Shown piece after piece: positions 47,510 to 57,430 of a DNA stretch of 64,000 nucleotides. Origin of the DNA: Brachyhypopomus gauderio (Eukaryota; Chordata; Actinopteri; Gymnotiformes; Hypopomidae). Within the stretch, counting starts at the first letter, position 1. Each line of letters opens with the position of its first letter. The stretch lies in assembly GCF_052324685.1 (NCBI RefSeq), contig NC_135212.1, positions 12,635,410-12,699,409 on the forward strand, read 5' to 3'. The notes beneath the pieces were generated by a model. The model worked only from the letters and a program-made list of their open reading frames with translations, was not told the DNA's origin and did no database searches. A program made the translations under genes and the position numbers.

Positions 47510-49474
47510 ATGTTTGATTTAGACAAGTTTACGTGTGATCCGTCGGCAGAACAATTGGACTTGTGCCGTAAAGCGGATCTTTTGTTGATAGCAGACTTTT
47601 TTAGCATCAAGCTCACTAGAGGTGCGACTAAGGTCGAGATTAAGGCTGACCTGTATAGACAGTTGGTGGACAGAGGCGTCTTACAAGAGACAATTTGTGC
47701 GGTGTCAGGTAGTGTGGATGCTGTCGTCGAGGTAGAACGTGAGACGGTGGCCGAAGCGATGGCGGAAGCCGCGATTGGGTCTCCAGGCACGGCATTTGCT
47801 TCACCAACAGTATGCACTACTAATCCTGCTATGTTGCTGCGTATAAAAGAGCTTGAGCTGGAAATACAGTATCAGAACGTTCGTGCTTTAGAAATACAGG
47901 CCGAGAAAGAAGTCCGGCTAAAACAGTTAGAGTTGGAAGCAAAAAGACTCGAAACGTCTGTGTCCTCGCCACGTCTTTCTCCAACTGGACGTACAGGTGA
48001 GCCCTCTGATTTTGACGTCAGTAGGCAAATCAGGTTAGTACCCAAATTTAGAGAAGCTGAAGTTGACTCGTATTTTGACGCTTTCGAGCGTGTTGCTACG
48101 GCGTTGAAATGGCCGAAAGAAGTGTGGACACTTTTACTACAATGTACATTTGTAGGGAAAGCCCAAGAGGTGTTTACCGCCTTACCTCTAGACAAGAGTT
48201 TGAACTACGACGAAGTTAAAGTCGCTGTTTTGCGTGCCTATGAGTTGGTACCAGAAGCCTATCGACAACATTTTAGAGCTTTAAAGAAAACCGCCAATCA
48301 AACCCATGTTGAATTTGCGAGGGAACTCTGTGTGGTATTTGACAAGTGGTGTAAAGCAAGTAAAGTCACTACGTTTGAGCAGCTTCGAGAGTTACTGCTG
48401 TTGGAACACTTTAAGAGTGGCTTATCAGAGAGACTAGTGCTGTATTTAAATGAACAGAAATATGTGAGTTTTTCTGAGGTCGCTATAGCGGCTGATGAGT
48501 ATGTTCTGACGCACCGAGTTGTTCACAATTCTGCTGTACAGGCGAATCGAGTTAAACATGTAACTTCGGATGAAGCACCACGCTCTATGAGCGAGAAGAG
48601 AGAGAAAGAGTTGGACAATTTTAAGGGTTCTGAGTCCCGAGTTTGTTTTTATTGTCGGAAATCGGGTCATTTGATAGCTGACTGCCGAGTGTTAAAACGA
48701 AAGAATGCCCAGACATCCAACAAGGAGGTTGCTCTGATTAAAATAATTGAGGATCGTGGAGTCGATGCCTCTTTTACACCCTTTTTGACTAGTGGGGTGG
48801 TTTCTATTCCAGGCCAGGTAGAAACAAAGTGTCCGGTGACTGTGTTGCGTGATACAGGTGCTGCACAGTCATTTCTTTTAGAAGGAATTTTACCGCTATC
48901 TGACAGCACTTATTGTGGTGTTGATAGATTAGTACAAGGTATGGGATCTGGATACGTGTCTGTTCCTTTGCACTCAGTTCAATTGCAGTCCGAGCTTGTC
49001 ACGGGAGTTGTAACTGTCGCTGTTTGTGCTGTATTGCCTGTTGCTGGTGTAACGTTTTTATTAGGAAACGATTTAGCAGGTGAAAGAGTTCTTCCTGTAC
49101 CAGAAGTAGTTAAGAAACCTGGATGTGACACTTATGAGACGTTCGATGTAGCGTCGGAAGAGATTTACCCTGCATGTGTTGTCACTCGTGCACAAAGTCG
49201 AAAACTGAATGACGATATCGATTTGAGTGAATCCGACTGGTTGTCTGCTGAACCTAGAGATAAAGCTGTCAAGCCAGACGCAGATAAGCCCGATGAGTTG
49301 AGCAGTCAGCGAAAACCTGTGGAGTTCGTTAGTGTGGATCTTTGTGCCACTAGAGAACAGCTTCGACATGCGCAACTCGTTGATCCATCGTTACAGAAAT
49401 GTCGCGAGAGCGTGGACGGAGATGGGGAGGTAGGCTTGAAGGTTGCTACTTTTTTTGGGATGATGGGATATTGA
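47510..49474 (+). CDS. Gag and aspartic protease of the Gmr1-like element
   Basis: The frame is open from an ATG at 47423, but that ATG overlaps the primer-binding site and would add a hydrophobic, non-Gag-like leader. The ATG at 47510 (MFDLDKFTCD) is the likelier start, giving 654 residues. An amino-terminal alpha-helical, charged part (about 47820-47960) is followed by a capsid-like region (about 48030-48520), a CCHC zinc knuckle CFYCRKSGHLIADC (48644-48685) and a protease with a D-T-G-A active site (48851-48862, residue 448). Gag of this clade is regarded as the ancestor of the vertebrate SCAN domain. The frame ends at TGA 49472-49474, just past the T7 run where the polymerase frame takes over. 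No premature stops. Confidence 0.9.
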   Translation: MFDLDKFTCDPSAEQLDLCRKADLLLIADFFSIKLTRGATKVEIKADLYRQLVDRGVLQETICAVSGSVDAVVEVERETVAEAMAEAAIGSPGTAFASPTVCTTNPAMLLRIKELELEIQYQNVRALEIQAEKEVRLKQLELEAKRLETSVSSPRLSPTGRTGEPSDFDVSRQIRLVPKFREAEVDSYFDAFERVATALKWPKEVWTLLLQCTFVGKAQEVFTALPLDKSLNYDEVKVAVLRAYELVPEAYRQHFRALKKTANQTHVEFARELCVVFDKWCKASKVTTFEQLRELLLLEHFKSGLSERLVLYLNEQKYVSFSEVAIAADEYVLTHRVVHNSAVQANRVKHVTSDEAPRSMSEKREKELDNFKGSESRVCFYCRKSGHLIADCRVLKRKNAQTSNKEVALIKIIEDRGVDASFTPFLTSGVVSIPGQVETKCPVTVLRDTGAAQSFLLEGILPLSDSTYCGVDRLVQGMGSGYVSVPLHSVQLQSELVTGVVTVAVCAVLPVAGVTFLLGNDLAGERVLPVPEVVKKPGCDTYETFDVASEEIYPACVVTRAQSRKLNDDIDLSESDWLSAEPRDKAVKPDADKPDELSSQRKPVEFVSVDLCATREQLRHAQLVDPSLQKCRESVDGDGEVGLKVATFFGMMGY

Positions 49475-52128
49475 TGCGAAAATGGGTTCCCTATGCGAGC
49501 AGGTCAGATCAAGAGTGGGAAAACGTAATTCAAATCATAGTGCCTGAAGAGTTTAGAGCACAGGTTTTAGCGTTGGCACATGATCATGCGTTAGCTGGTC
49601 ATTTGGGAGTTAACAAAATGTACAAACGCATTCAGCAACATTTCTTTTGGCCAGCGTTAAAGTCAGACGTGAAAGCATATTGTAGATCATGTCACACGTG
49701 CCAACTAACTGGTAAACCAAACCAGAAAATACCACCTGCTCCTCTTCATCCGGTACCTGTGGTAGGCGTGCCATTCGACACCCTCCTTATGGATTGTGTA
49801 GGCCCGTTGCCGAGAACATCATCAGGTAACCGGTATTTGTTGACCGTGATGTGTGCGACCACTAGATATCCCGAGGCAATCCCTTTGCGTACGTTGAAAA
49901 CGAAAACCGTGGTTAGAGCTTTACTGACGTTTTGTTCAACATTTGGTTTGCCAAAAACCATTCAGACCGATCAAGGTTCTAATTTTATGTCCAAAATCTT
50001 TGCTCAGGTTTTAAAACAGCTTTCGATAACGCATAAGACTTCGAGTGCGTACCATCCAGAGTCGCAAGGTGTTTTAGAAAGGTTCCATCAAACACTAAAA
50101 GCGATGTTACGAAAGTACTGTCTTGAGACAGGTCGAGATTGGGATGCTTGCGTGCCTTTAGTTTTATTTGCTGTTCGTGAAACGGTTCAAGAGTCGTTAG
50201 GTTTTAGCCCTGCTCAGCTGGTTTTCGGTCATACGGTTAGAGGACCCCTGAAATTATTGAAGGATCGGTGGTTGGTAAGAGACGTTCCGCAGAGCACACT
50301 TCTGGACTATGTTAGTAAATTCAAGGCTCGTTTACAAAATGCGTGTAAATTCGCTATGAGTGAATTACAGAAAGCACAGACCAAAATGAAAAAGAGATAC
50401 GATAAAACTGCCCTTGCTCGTACATTTCAGATAGGTGATGAAGTGTTGGTTTTGTTGCCTTTGGTCGAGTCGGCGTTGCAAGCAAAGTTTTCTGGACCGT
50501 ATCAGGTCGTTGAAAAACGCAATGAGACTAACTATGTCATACGGACACCTGACAGGAAACGAAAGACGTGTGTTTGTCATGTGAATATGTTAAAGCCATA
50601 CATTTCACGAGATTCATTGAAAACCGCTGTGCCTACTGCTGTCGTGTCGTTGATGCCTGCTTGTGAGGATGACTTGCGCCCGTCTATGCCAATAACAGCT
50701 GCGCGGTTATCGAATTCTGCTGTGTTACAAGACCTAGATGGTTTTTTGTCACACTTAGAGCTCAGTGAGGGTCGGGATATCAAAACATTGATTACCCAAT
50801 ATAATAGTTTATTTTCTGATGTTCCCACACAGACTACTGAGATTGTTCATGACATTGACGTTGGTAACCATCCTCCTGTGAAGCAGCATGCGTATCGAGT
50901 GGGACCTGTGAAGTGTGCATGTATGCAAGCTGAAGTTAAGTATCTACTAGAGAACGGTTTTGCCATCCCTAGTACCAGTCCGTGGAGTTCACCTTGCATT
51001 CTTGTTCCTAAACCCGACGGTACATCTCGTTTTTGTACCGATTACCACAAAGTAAATGCAATCACTCGGTCAGATGCTTTTCCTTTGCCACGAGTGGACG
51101 ACTGTGTGGATAGAATAGGTTCTGCCACCTATGTAAGCAAGCTGGACCTATTAAAAGGTTACTGGCAGGGCCCGTTAACAGCCCGTGCATCGGACGTATC
51201 TGCCTTTGTTACACCCGACAACAGCTTGCAGTACACGGTTATGGCCTTTGGCATGAAAAACGCACCTGCAACATTTCAGCGACTAATGAATCGCGTTTTG
51301 AGCGAGTTACCCAAGTGTGAAGCCTATCTTGATGATGTCGTCGTATACTCTGACACCTGGTCAGAGCATCTGAAGAATTTAGAGGCTGTGTTTAGGTGTT
51401 TACAGGGGGCCTCACTGACCCTAAACCTGGCCAAATGCGAATTTGGAAAGGCCACGGTGGTCTATTTAGGTAAAGTGGTGGGTAACAGATGTGTGCGACC
51501 CGTCGATGCAAAAGTCGAAGCCATCATGACTTTTCCTGTGCCGACCACCAAACGCGAGCTTCGTAGATTTTTAGGTCTGGTAGGGTATTATCGCGGATTC
51601 TGTCGAAATTTTTCTTCTGTGGCATCTCCCCTTACTGATTTACTAAAGAAGACTTCTGTGTATCGTTGGTCACCAGACTGTCAGCATGCCTTTGACGCCG
51701 TAAGAGCTTTACTCTGTTGTTCACCTGTGCTTGCAGCTCCTAATTTCGAGCGTCCGTTCAAACTGGAGGTTGACGCTAGCAAGACAGGTGCAGGCGCGGT
51801 GTTGCTGCAGGAAGATGACTCCGGCATAGACCATCCCGTTTGTTTTTATTCGAAGAAGTTCACTCGTTATCAGTTGAATTATTCGACCATAGAGAAAGAA
51901 ACACTTGCTTTATTGCTAGCGTTAAAACATTTTGATGTTTATGTTGGCTCCAGTGTCAAACCCCTTCTTGTTTTTACGGATCACAATCCCCTGGTGTTTT
52001 TAAATCGCATGTACAACACCAACCAACGATTAATGCGTTGGGCCTTGTTTTTACAGGAGTACAATTTAGACGTACGGCATAAACGAGGTTCCGAAAACAT
52101 CGTGGCGGACGCATTGTCTCGGGCTTAA
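49399..52128 (+). CDS. integrase, reverse transcriptase and RNase H of the Gmr1-like element
   Basis: The frame opens at an ATG at 49399, but the meaningful protein probably begins where the frame is entered at about 49456, giving roughly 890 residues. Order: an integrase zinc-binding H-H-C-C region (49570-49710); a catalytic core with D, D and E at codons 49792, 49969 and 50077, a D-D-35-E spacing; a GPY-type carboxyl-terminal module (SGPYQVV, about 50491); reverse transcriptase with YLDD at 51325-51336 and AFGMKNAPATFQR upstream; RNase H with EVDASKTGAGAVL, EKETLALLLAL and FTDHNP; stop TAA at 52126-52128. Integrase before RT is the reverse of ordinary Ty3/Gypsy and typical of Gmr1-like elements. 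All catalytic residues are in place and there are no internal stops, so the enzymes may be functional. Confidence 0.93.
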   Translation: MSRERGRRWGGRLEGCYFFWDDGILMRKWVPYASRSDQEWENVIQIIVPEEFRAQVLALAHDHALAGHLGVNKMYKRIQQHFFWPALKSDVKAYCRSCHTCQLTGKPNQKIPPAPLHPVPVVGVPFDTLLMDCVGPLPRTSSGNRYLLTVMCATTRYPEAIPLRTLKTKTVVRALLTFCSTFGLPKTIQTDQGSNFMSKIFAQVLKQLSITHKTSSAYHPESQGVLERFHQTLKAMLRKYCLETGRDWDACVPLVLFAVRETVQESLGFSPAQLVFGHTVRGPLKLLKDRWLVRDVPQSTLLDYVSKFKARLQNACKFAMSELQKAQTKMKKRYDKTALARTFQIGDEVLVLLPLVESALQAKFSGPYQVVEKRNETNYVIRTPDRKRKTCVCHVNMLKPYISRDSLKTAVPTAVVSLMPACEDDLRPSMPITAARLSNSAVLQDLDGFLSHLELSEGRDIKTLITQYNSLFSDVPTQTTEIVHDIDVGNHPPVKQHAYRVGPVKCACMQAEVKYLLENGFAIPSTSPWSSPCILVPKPDGTSRFCTDYHKVNAITRSDAFPLPRVDDCVDRIGSATYVSKLDLLKGYWQGPLTARASDVSAFVTPDNSLQYTVMAFGMKNAPATFQRLMNRVLSELPKCEAYLDDVVVYSDTWSEHLKNLEAVFRCLQGASLTLNLAKCEFGKATVVYLGKVVGNRCVRPVDAKVEAIMTFPVPTTKRELRRFLGLVGYYRGFCRNFSSVASPLTDLLKKTSVYRWSPDCQHAFDAVRALLCCSPVLAAPNFERPFKLEVDASKTGAGAVLLQEDDSGIDHPVCFYSKKFTRYQLNYSTIEKETLALLLALKHFDVYVGSSVKPLLVFTDHNPLVFLNRMYNTNQRLMRWALFLQEYNLDVRHKRGSENIVADALSRA
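49450..49456 (+). other. T7 run, probable -1 frame-change site
   Basis: In the Gag-protease frame the seven T are read as the last base of one codon plus two TTT codons, the U UUU UUU form of a slippery heptamer. The protease frame continues only six codons before its stop, while the integrase frame is one base back and carries the expected continuation. Either programmed -1 frameshifting or a one-base length change in the run explains it. Confidence 0.6.
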
Positions 52129-52144
52129 AAGCCCTTGACTTTTT

Positions 52145-52155
52145 ATGGGTGGGGG
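52145..52155 (+). other. polypurine tract
   Basis: ATGGGTGGGGG directly abuts the 3' LTR, where plus-strand DNA synthesis is primed. Only 27 bases separate the polymerase stop codon from the LTR. Confidence 0.8.
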
Positions 52156-53133
52156 TGTTACGTGCCTGGAGTGCTTGTTGTGTGCTAGCGTGTTCTTTTG
52201 CAGGTTTTCCACTGGAGGGCGAATTTGGAGACGAAATGGAAGACAGGTGCTGCTGATGACGCAACAACGGGATTGGCTGTTTAGTAATTGGTTCCCCGTT
52301 TTAAGGAGACTGTGCTTTTCGTATGGGCCCGTGGTGTATTGTTTGTCAGTTCACCACGCGGTCCTCTTTAACCAATGCATCACAGTGGGGTTTTGAATTG
52401 TGGTTTTGTGTATGTTCGGGTTAATGCCGATTTGAGATATTACTTCCTACTACGGTCGTTGAGAGCTAGATAGGTGTTTTAACGCACCTTACGAGATATT
52501 ACTGCCGATTTGAGCTATTACTCCCTACTACGGTCGTTGAGAGCTAGATAGGTGTTTTAACGCACCTTACGAGATGTTACATTGCCAAGGCCATGTAGAG
52601 TAGGTCTCTGGTTTCTGATTGGTGTTTGTATGTTTATTGCTGACTCGAGATATAGCTACTCCATACTCGAGTCGCTAAGAGCTGCCTAGGTGTTTTAATG
52701 CGCCTTATGAGTTATTACAGACATATCAGACCTTGTGGGTCCATGTTCTTTACTATGTAGTTGTTTCATTTGTATTTTTGGTTTGGGTAAGTGCCTATTT
52801 GTTTTAATCGTCGTTTTCTCCTGTTTTGTGAGAGAATAGGGAGTTAGGGACGATTGAATTGTGTTTTTGTTTATTTCTTTTGGTTTAGGGTAGTTAAAGC
52901 GGGGGAGGGCTTTAGCTTGTTCTGGTTGTTGTTTTGGCACGAGCCCGTTTGATGTTGTCTCTGTGAGTTATTTCATTTGTGTGATGTATGACTGTACTTG
53001 AAAATGGAATATGGACATTACAACACAAATAAGATAAAATAACCATGTATGAATGAACCTTGCCGTGTGATGTTTTGGTTATTTATGTTGCGTCCTTTTT
53101 AGAACGAGCTAACTTGCGCAAAGGACCGTAACA
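52156..53133 (+). repeat. 3' LTR of the Gmr1-like element
   Basis: 978 bp, same length as the 5' LTR. Base changes at 52262, 52756 and 52763 relative to it. Followed at once by the GGGGC target duplication. Confidence 0.95.
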
Positions 53134-53925
53134 GGGGCACAGTCGTGCTGGATCGGAAAAGGGCCAAGACTGTTCCCACAAAGCTTGAAGCATACAATTG
53201 TCTAAAATGTCTTGGTATGCTGAAACATTAATAGTTCACTGAAGCTAAAGGGATCTAAACAAACCCTGAAAAACAACCCCACACTATTAGCCCTCCTCCA
53301 CATTTGGTGGGTAATGTTGTCGTGGCATTTGTCAAACCCAGACTCATCCATCAGACTGCCAGATGGAGAAGTGTGATTCATCACACCACAGAACATCTTT
53401 CCACTGCTCCAGAGTCCAGTGGCAGCGTGTTTTACTCCACTCCATCTTGGCCATGTACTTGGTGATGTAAGGCTCACATGTAGCTGCTCGGCCATGGAAA
53501 CCCACACCATGAAGCTCCTTATACACAGTGTCTGTGCTGACGTGAATGCCAGAGGAGGTTTGGAGCTCTGCAGTTATTGAGTCACCAGAACGATGTCGAC
53601 TTTAATGCAATATGCACCTCGTCACTCTGCGACCCCGCTCTGGAACTGCAATGGTCCCTAATCACTTCTACTTTGCCATAAAACCATTCACAGGCAATCG
53701 TAGCATTACTAGAACATAAAAAACTGACTTGTTGCAATGTTGGAATTCTAAGTACAACGCTCAAATTCATCGACCTCTTTATAATGATAATTTCTTAAAC
53801 AAATGTTTGTAAACATAGTCTGCTTTCCTACACTCTTGATATTATACACATGTTGCAATGTGACTGAATGAAACAACTAAATTCAATGATCACAGGTTTT
53901 GTCCCAATAATTCTGTCCCATTGTG
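53134..53925 (-). mobile_element. Tc1-like transposon, right part (split by the LTR element)
   Basis: Minus-strand frames in 53202-53526 carry decayed Tc1 transposase, including LWCDESHFSIWQSDG (one catalytic aspartate) and YKELHGVGFHGRAA. The element ends with AGGTTTTGTCCCAATAATTC and CATTGTG at 53925, the inverse of the left terminal repeat at 46200. The expected TA after it reads TC here. Frameshifts make it inactive. Confidence 0.85.
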
Positions 53926-55726
53926 TCTTCACTGCATGTGTCTTCAGATTACTGGAGGACAGCCGTTCGTGTGCTTTACACTGGAGAAGATGATGAGAAG
54001 ATGTGAAGACACTCTGGCCTCCGTGGCTCAGTGGCAGAAGCCTCTTTTGTGGTTGTCACATGGAAATTACACTGCTTGCTCACAAGTTCTTGGAATTAGT
54101 TTCACTATCAGCCTCGCGAAACAGGCGATATGAGTCAATGATGCTGGCGACTTGCTTGGTGAACTCTGACCTCTCGATGGTTGCGCTGTTACTTTTTCTG
54201 TTTGCTCAGAGTTGCTTCATCGTCATTTTCACAACTTCGCTTTAAGGTGAAGCCGATCTGGGGACAAGCCGCTTCTGGTTTTATTTCTGCTTTTGTGATG
54301 TGTTTTAGTTTGGATTTTTGGGGGTTTGAGGATTTTTGGTTGTATTTTTATTACCTTGAAAGTCCTTTCATGGAAGCAAAACTTCTTGGATGGTCTATCA
54401 TTACTGCAGCACCAAGACACATGCAGAAGATACCTATTCACATCTAGAATTATGATAAATGAAGATAACATGTGAAGTGTTTCACAGTGCCCTGTCCACA
54501 GTGAATGAACACCAGGACCTCTTGTATCACAGATAACATACCAAGACAATGAAGCTGGAAACATATGCTGTGCTTAACATTGAATTCTAAATTGGCAAAC
54601 ATGTTGGCCTACATTTAGTCTCCATGTCTACACAAATCCATCAAGAGGCAACCCTACCCCCCACCCTACCCCTCACCCCCCAAAACACTGCCTATCCATT
54701 AAAGTTTGAGCCAATGTGACACCCTATGATGTTTTAAAGAGGGGAAAATGCTTCACAGTAAAGAGCTATTTGTCTTGACTGCTTCTCTGAACTTTTATAA
54801 GGTTGGTTGCACACAGAAACCAGTTTTCACTGAAAGCCACTAGCAGCTGTATAATGGGTGATTTATAGCCGACAGGTTGGGGCATCTCCAGGTCTTTGGC
54901 AGGTATAGATCTGTGAAGGACACTGCTGGGGGTGTCTTTGCTTGGCGCGTCCTATAGGGGAGCACGGTTGTTGCCTCCCATGCCCCGCCCATGCCCTGCC
55001 CATGCCCCGCCCATGCCCCGTCCCTGCCCCGCCCCTGCCCCACGATCAGTGGACTCTCCTGTACCCCAGCCTGTAATGCAGATCACATTGTCTACTGCTG
55101 TGACCTTCCTTGCGCTAAGACCATTGCAACAGGACTTTGCGGTTCAGAAGAAGAAGCAGCTTTTTTAGTCGCCTTAATGAAATTTCTCTCTGTGTTTAAC
55201 CCAAATAAAGTGAACACACACATACCCAGAACCACCCAGACACCAGCTGAGGGCTTTGGTGTCCTGCACAAGGCCACACCAGACAGGGCTACTGCAGGCT
55301 GCACGGCTTGAATGTCTGGCGTGTCCTGCTTGACCTGCGGGGAGCTCCATAAAGGTTCATCCGCTCTTTCTGAGCCTCTCGGTTTGTCTTAGTGAGATAC
55401 TCTCAATGATTCTGGGAACTGCTGGTCTGTGTAGCACAGGTGTGTGCTCTGTTCCCATGGCAGCCAATATGAATGGCTGTATATACACAGAAAGGGTCAT
55501 TACCAGAGAAATTCTAGGTAAGCGTTTATCAGGAAGAGACCTGATAGGAGACAATGGGCTCATGATTCAAGGATCGTTCCTGTCATAATTACGCTGAATT
55601 GAGTTTGCATGGCCAATTGATAAAACGCTATCAGTGAGCTGAACATGCATCAGGGTTGCCAACTTTTCAAGATCGCTTGGAGTGAGATTTGAACATGGAG
55701 GAGGTGGCGAACGTAAATTGTAGACC

Positions 55727-55746
55727 GGGGGGGGGGGGGGGGGGGG
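55727..55746. repeat. G20 homopolymer
   Basis: Twenty G in a row, prone to length errors. Confidence 0.92.
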
Positions 55747-56020
55747 CGTAAATTGTTACCGGGCGGGATGTAAAATGGACACAAATTAAGTATTATATCG
55801 CGATCGATCGATCGCCAGTGGTTGGCGCCAGAGCGAACTAGTAACTCATTGAATCATATATATGGATCAGAGGTAAATAAACTAGATTTTTTTTCCAGGA
55901 TGAGAAATCGGATGTGTGGCGTGAGAGCGTGTGAAGACGGTCAAATGCGTGTGTCTCACGCTCAATGCGTGAGAGTTAGTAACCCTGATGCATGGCAATG
56001 CATTTTGCATTAGAGCTGAT

Positions 56021-56023
<3 letters not shown>

Positions 56024-56098
<75 letters not shown>
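56024..56098. repeat. (TG)n microsatellite
   Basis: About 37 TG units. Confidence 0.96.
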
Positions 56099-56100
<2 letters not shown>

Positions 56101-56777
56101 CAATGTATGTCGGCTATAATATCTTTGGCATGCTAACAGATATCCATCCCTTGCGGTGTAACACAAGTCCTGCATGGCTGGCAATGGTAACAACACTGTA
56201 TACTGTATCATTTCGTCTTCTGGAGATGTAAAAATAAATAAATAGAAATGCCATTGTATGTAAGCCACATAACTGTACCTGATCTGACATCAGGTTAAAG
56301 TGTAATAACACTATATACAGTGTTAGATTATCATTGTATATAACTGCTTTTCTTCTGAAAAAATAAAAATGGAATTATATGGAAGCCACGGAGCTGAACC
56401 TGATCTGTCATTATGTTCTCTGATAAACAACCCCCATATTATGCCCAAAATGTAATTACAAACTCAGGAAGTTCTGGAGGTCAGAAAACAATGAAATATT
56501 TCAGCTGAAGACAAAAAAGCCTCCACTGAATATTTGAAGAACACGAGTAAACATCTTATTCTATTTGTGAACTGGATCCACACAGTGTTGTGAATTGTGG
56601 TCGTGTTGGTGGGAGCAGTGATGTTTGGGGCCCGTATTGTAAACTTGGCCCTGATCTCCTACTAGCCAATGGAACTGAAACAAGCATTTCTAGCCTTTGT
56701 TTAAGTTATCTTATCCACCTACTTTACCTTTACATTCACCTGTTGTCACGTCCCTGGTATCCAGCCGGCCCACACAA

Positions 56778-56890
56778 ACCACACCCACCAATCACAATAC
56801 TCATTCACTCGTTCACAGACCACAACCCACCAATCACAATACTCATTCACTCGTTCACAGACCACACCCACTAATCACAATACTCATTCA
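56778..56890. repeat. 41/42-bp tandem repeat with CCAAT cores, nearly three copies
   Basis: Units built on ACCACACCCACCAATCACAA then TACTCATTCACTCGTTCACAG at 56778, 56819 and 56861 (the third partial). The first two each carry CCAAT; the third reads CTAAT. They lie just downstream of TGTCACGTCCCTGG (about 56745), which looks like an LTR start, but no LTR end was found. Confidence 0.85.
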
Positions 56891-57310
56891 TGGACCCTGT
56901 CCCACTTACTGATTTTCTTTGAAGGTCACGCCTGCACGGAGACATTGCCCAACCTTTCTTTCCTTTTGCAAACAAAAAAAAATTAACGAGTTCATGCCTG
57001 CTTCATAATGTCACACCTGCTGGTTCCTGACATACTGACCATATCTATTTACAGAAAACCAGTTACTGTTAAATCAATGTTAGGAATCTTCTCTTTTTTT
57101 ACCAAGAATCAGTTGCCTTTGGTTAGTTTTGTGTCCTCCAATGCTAAGAAAGTGTCTGCAGTGGGAAAATCTTGGGGTTTCTTCATCTAAGGCTTCATAG
57201 AAGAACATGAAGTGATGTGGTGTGTGTTTCCAGGAAATAAGCAGATGCTTGTGTTATGTGTGGGTTTACCTGTGATGCCCACACAGCAACATAAGCACTG
57301 TAAAATATAC

Positions 57311-57430
57311 ACTCAACCAGGACTGGGTAAACTCAGCCAGGACTGGATAAACTCAACCAGGGCTGGGTAAACTCAACCAGGGCTGAGTAAACTCAACCAG
57401 AGCTGGGTAAACTCAACCAGGGCTGGGTAA
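57311..57430. repeat. 20-bp tandem repeat, six copies
   Basis: Six exact-length units of ACTCAACCAGGGCTGGGTAA with one to three base changes each. Confidence 0.95.

Larger units (their letters stand above)
46424..53133 (+). mobile_element. complete Gmr1-like LTR retrotransposon, recently inserted
   Basis: A 6710-bp element with two 978-bp LTRs (TGTTACG...CGTAACA) and a 5-bp GGGGC target duplication (46419-46423 and 53134-53138). It has a tRNA-Pro-type primer-binding site, a polypurine tract, a Gag-protease frame and an integrase-RT-RNase H frame. The enzyme sequences are of Ty3/Gypsy type, but the integrase precedes RT, the arrangement described for Gmr1-like elements of fish and other deuterostomes. 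By eye the LTRs differ at three bases, pointing to recent transposition. It lies within a Tc1-like transposon. No envelope frame is present. Confidence 0.95.

Noticed and set aside
53921..54460. Frames just after the Tc1-like end as a new gene
   Set aside because: The frames overlap one another, have no recognisable domains and no consistent splice sites.
56745..57200. A full LTR starting at TGTCACGTCC
   Set aside because: No CGTGACA-type end and no target duplication were found downstream.
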